DNA of 7,369 nucleotides from Actinomycetes bacterium (GTDB taxonomy: Bacteria; Actinomycetota; Acidimicrobiia; Acidimicrobiales; SZUA-35): the NCBI GenBank assembly GCA_024227975.1, contig JAAETV010000671.1, positions 1-7,369 on the forward strand, read 5' to 3'. The notes under the pieces were generated by a model. That model made no database searches and was not told where the DNA came from. It saw nothing but the letters and a program-made list of their open reading frames with translations. Of this stretch, positions 5,293-7,369 are shown one piece after another (the first letter of the stretch is position 1; every line of letters begins with the position of its first letter). The position numbers and the translations under genes were made by a program.

Positions 5293-5811
5293 TCAAGGTT
5301 GGCAGTTGGCGGGCTGGTAGTCGCCGGTGCGTTCGAAGTCGGTACAGGTCAGGAAGCGGTCGTTGGCAGTGCCGACGTAGAACCCTGCGAGCCCGAGTGC
5401 GGCCACGACGATGGCTGCGATCAATCGCTCGCGATGGGGAAGGGTGAAGTAGTCCTGGTCGAGGAGCCGGGCGATGACGTAGAGGGTGTAGGGGAAGCTC
5501 GCAATGATGGCGATGCCGAGGATGTCGACAACTGTCTGTGATGTCGTGAGGAACGTCAGATCGGCGATCAGATATGCCAGCGGGAGTCCGAGGACGATAC
5601 GGCTGAGGATCGACGTTGCGAACGTGTCGTCGTCTTTGACGATGGTGGCGATGAGGACGACGGTCGACACGACGAACACCGTGAGGACCCGACGATACGA
5701 GATCGTGTCGAAGGCTCCGTATTCGAACCCGATGTCCCATGCCACGAGCGCTCCGGCGATAGTGATCACCACAAAGGTGCGAGTGATTCCGGTGTCATCG
5801 TTGTTGTTCAC
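5293..5811 (-). CDS. Five-helix integral membrane protein of unknown function
   Basis: A 172-residue protein with five predicted membrane segments, roughly residues 12-31, 42-58, 70-88, 93-115 and 128-147. A 25-residue polar tail follows with two cysteines (C155 in RFLTCTDFE and C170 in PANCQP). The charge pattern (RYS-type basic residues in the first loop, HRER before helix 5) does not fix topology firmly. If the N terminus is cytoplasmic, the tail is outside and the two cysteines could form a disulfide. I do not recognise a named family. The start is a GTG at 5811, six bases after the stop of the small ORF 5818-5940; no strong ribosome binding site is seen, which fits translational coupling. 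It is the last gene of the operon that begins with the amidohydrolase. Confidence 0.78.
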   Translation of the reverse strand: MNNNDDTGITRTFVVITIAGALVAWDIGFEYGAFDTISYRRVLTVFVVSTVVLIATIVKDDDTFATSILSRIVLGLPLAYLIADLTFLTTSQTVVDILGIAIIASFPYTLYVIARLLDQDYFTLPHRERLIAAIVVAALGLAGFYVGTANDRFLTCTDFERTGDYQPANCQP

Positions 5812-5817
5812 GGTCAG

Positions 5818-5940
5818 CTACCGCTGAGAGTGGATGAGCTGATGGACGCTGGCGTCGGCGAAGCAGTCGGCTCGGAGTTCGCCGTCGATCGGGAGCCCGA
5901 CGGATGCCGACGGCATGCGGCGAAGGTCGGGGAGGTTCAT
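5818..5940 (-). CDS. Small 40-codon ORF translationally coupled between two genes
   Basis: On the minus strand an ATG at 5940 overlaps the amidohydrolase stop as ATGA, preceded by AGGA eight bases upstream. The frame runs 40 codons to a TAG at 5818-5820, six bases before the GTG of the membrane protein gene, so it fills the gap exactly. It begins MNLPDLRRMPSASVGLPIDG and ends ELRADCFADASVHQLIHSQR. Roughly 33 of 40 codons end in G or C, as in real genes here. It has no membrane segment or signal peptide. The stretch E-L-x-A-D-C-F-A recalls a motif in neutral zinc metallopeptidases of the YpfJ type, but ten residues are too few to claim descent, and the HExxH zinc site is absent. It could be a coupling peptide, a small partner of the membrane protein, or a remnant. 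Confidence 0.5.
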   Translation of the reverse strand: MNLPDLRRMPSASVGLPIDGELRADCFADASVHQLIHSQR

Positions 5941-7369
5941 GGTCGGAATCCTGGGGCCTGGTAGACGGTGGTACCGCCGACGACGGTGAGGAGCACCTCG
6001 GTTTCGTCTATGGCGGTGATGTCGATGTCGAAGAGGTTCTGGTCGAGGATGACGAAGTCTGCGTACTTTCCGACCTCGATGCTGCCTGTGGTGTCGTCGT
6101 GGCCGAGAGCGTATGCGGCGTCGATGGTGACCAGCGAGATGGCGGTTTCGAGGTCGGGAACGGCGTTGGCGTCACGGGTGAGTGACCGTTCGATGGTGCC
6201 CACGGGTGGGAGCGGACCGGCATCCCAATCACTGGACAGTGATACCGCCGCGCCAGCATCGAGTAGCTGAGCGGTGGGGATGAGATCGAACGCTCGATCG
6301 CCGATGAACCCGGCGAGGAACTCGTGGTAGTCGGTGGCCACGATATCGGCGCTCTGCTGGAAGTCGGCGACCACACCGATCTCTGCGAATCGGCCGAGGT
6401 CGTCGATGTGGACAAGGTAGGTGTGGGTCGAGCGGTGACGCCGGTCGGCGATCGCGGACGCCTCATCGTCGATCGCTTCCACTGCGTCGAGCGCGTCACG
6501 AACGGCCTGGTCGCCGATGGCGTGGAAGTTGATTCGGTAGCCAAGGGCGTGGAGCTCGTTCACGTACGTCGTCAGTTGTTCGCTGGTGAAATAGCTGAAG
6601 CCGTTCGGGTAGTTCGCGTCGACCGGGACGTCGTATGGGTCGATGAGCGACGCCGTGCCGAGGTCCAAGATCCCATCGACATAGACCTTGGCCGTGTCGA
6701 ACCGCAGCATCGAGTCCGGGTCGTTTCTGAACCGCCTCGCAAACTCTGCGAGCTGCTCTTCCACGTCGAGATCGGGATACACGTACAGACTGTTGTGCGC
6801 CCGGACTGTCAACGTGCCTGTGGCTTTGGCGCGTTCCCACGCCGCTGGGTGATTCTGCCCCCAGTACCCACCAGCGTCGCTGATCGTGGTCACGCCGTTC
6901 CGGGCCAGTTCGTCCAGCGCCGTCAATAGGGCGCGGAAGTTGGACTCATCATCAGGCGCGGCTGCGTTGCGGACCAACTGTTGGGCGTCTTCTTGGAGCT
7001 GCCCAGTGAGACGTCCCTCATGGTCCCGCTGGAACACACCACCCTGCGGATCAGGATCGTCGGCGCTGATACCAGCGGCCTCCAGCCCCGCTGTGTTGGT
7101 CCACACGGCGTGCCCGAGGTTGTCGAGCACCACGATTGGGCGGTCCGGCACAGCACGGTCGAGCGCATCGATTGGCAACTCGCCACCGTCGCTCAGTTCG
7201 AACAATGGTGCCCCCACCGCCCGAATCCAATCCGAACCCGCCTGCTCCTCGGCGCACCCGACCGCGGACTGTTCGTAGTCGGCCAGAGAATCACCATCGC
7301 CGAGGAAGCACAACTCGAGGTTGATCCCGGCCTCTGGCACATGCACGTGGGCGTCTTGAAAGCCAGGCA
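5937..7369 (-). CDS. YtcJ-type amidohydrolase (amidohydrolase 3 family), 5' end beyond the window
   Basis: A metal-dependent hydrolase of the YtcJ/NfdA-like group, TIM-barrel enzymes that cleave amide or ester-type bonds, often N-substituted formamides or related compounds. The reading frame is open to the right edge. The visible start reads PGFQDAHVHVPEAG, so the H-x-H metal pair is at 7341-7349 and the true start lies outside. A GTG at 7346 falls inside this motif and cannot be the start. Further landmarks in order are LDNLGHAVWTNTAGLEAAGI, DPQGGVFQRDHEGRLTGQL, the probable bridging Lys in AKVYVDG (codon 6687-6689), His in NFHAIGDQAV (6522-6524), His in STHTYLVHIDDLGRF (6423-6425) and Asp in SLSSDWDAGP (6228-6230). 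The C-terminal GSIEVGKYADFVILDQNLFD is the usual composite-domain strand. All expected ligands are present, so it should be active. It is the upstream gene of a minus-strand operon, overlapping the next ORF by ATGA. Confidence 0.93.
   Translation of the reverse strand, partial: PGFQDAHVHVPEAGINLELCFLGDGDSLADYEQSAVGCAEEQAGSDWIRAVGAPLFELSDGGELPIDALDRAVPDRPIVVLDNLGHAVWTNTAGLEAAGISADDPDPQGGVFQRDHEGRLTGQLQEDAQQLVRNAAAPDDESNFRALLTALDELARNGVTTISDAGGYWGQNHPAAWERAKATGTLTVRAHNSLYVYPDLDVEEQLAEFARRFRNDPDSMLRFDTAKVYVDGILDLGTASLIDPYDVPVDANYPNGFSYFTSEQLTTYVNELHALGYRINFHAIGDQAVRDALDAVEAIDDEASAIADRRHRSTHTYLVHIDDLGRFAEIGVVADFQQSADIVATDYHEFLAGFIGDRAFDLIPTAQLLDAGAAVSLSSDWDAGPLPPVGTIERSLTRDANAVPDLETAISLVTIDAAYALGHDDTTGSIEVGKYADFVILDQNLFDIDITAIDETEVLLTVVGGTTVYQAPGFRP

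Noticed and set aside
5213..5740. Minus-strand 175-codon open frame
   Set aside because: It lies in a different frame over the five-helix membrane protein gene and is dominated by Arg, His and Pro, typical of a shadow.
1..7369. Integron cassette array or mobile island explanation for the patchwork of unrelated small genes
   Set aside because: Genes lie on both strands. A GTTRRRY-type word at 4246-4252 and one at 3541-3547 lack matching partners at attC spacing, and no integrase or transposase is present.

Overview
The window is high-GC DNA with a strong preference for G or C at third codon positions. It carries a deazaflavin (F420)-type nitroreductase gene, and several genes appear to start without a leader. 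Together these point to an actinobacterium, possibly of the Acidimicrobiia type. That placement is inference from gene style; no rRNA or other marker gene is present. I see no tRNA, rRNA, insertion sequence or CRISPR array.

Layout, left to right: a minus-strand F420-dependent nitroreductase-family gene (61-525); a decayed stretch (737-1195) holding a minus-strand C-terminal remnant and a plus-strand gene broken by a one-base deletion; a plus-strand DUF4386 membrane protein (1448-2188) and a GNAT acetyltransferase (2279-2890); a convergent gap with three hairpins; a minus-strand DUF1508/YegP-type small protein (3147-3326); a plus-strand DinB/DUF664 protein (3706-4215) and a plus-strand conserved protein of unknown function (4384-4941); a convergent gap with a repeated hairpin core; and a minus-strand operon made of a YtcJ-type amidohydrolase running off the right edge (5937-7369), a 40-codon small ORF (5818-5940) and a five-helix membrane protein (5293-5811).

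Apart from the right-hand operon, the genes look like single transcription units of unrelated function, so this is a patchwork of stand-alone accessory genes rather than one pathway. The most informative regulatory pattern is that four genes (61-525, 2279-2890, 3706-4215, 4384-4941) have a TANNNT -10-like hexamer exactly six bases before the start codon. This is the geometry expected for leaderless transcripts, and it also decides two ambiguous starts. The right-hand operon is tightly packed (ATGA overlap, then a 6-base gap), which suggests translational coupling. I found no convincing novel multi-gene system. The items most worth checking are the hidden small ORF, the frameshifted gene, the leaderless promoter set and the unknown protein at 4384-4941.
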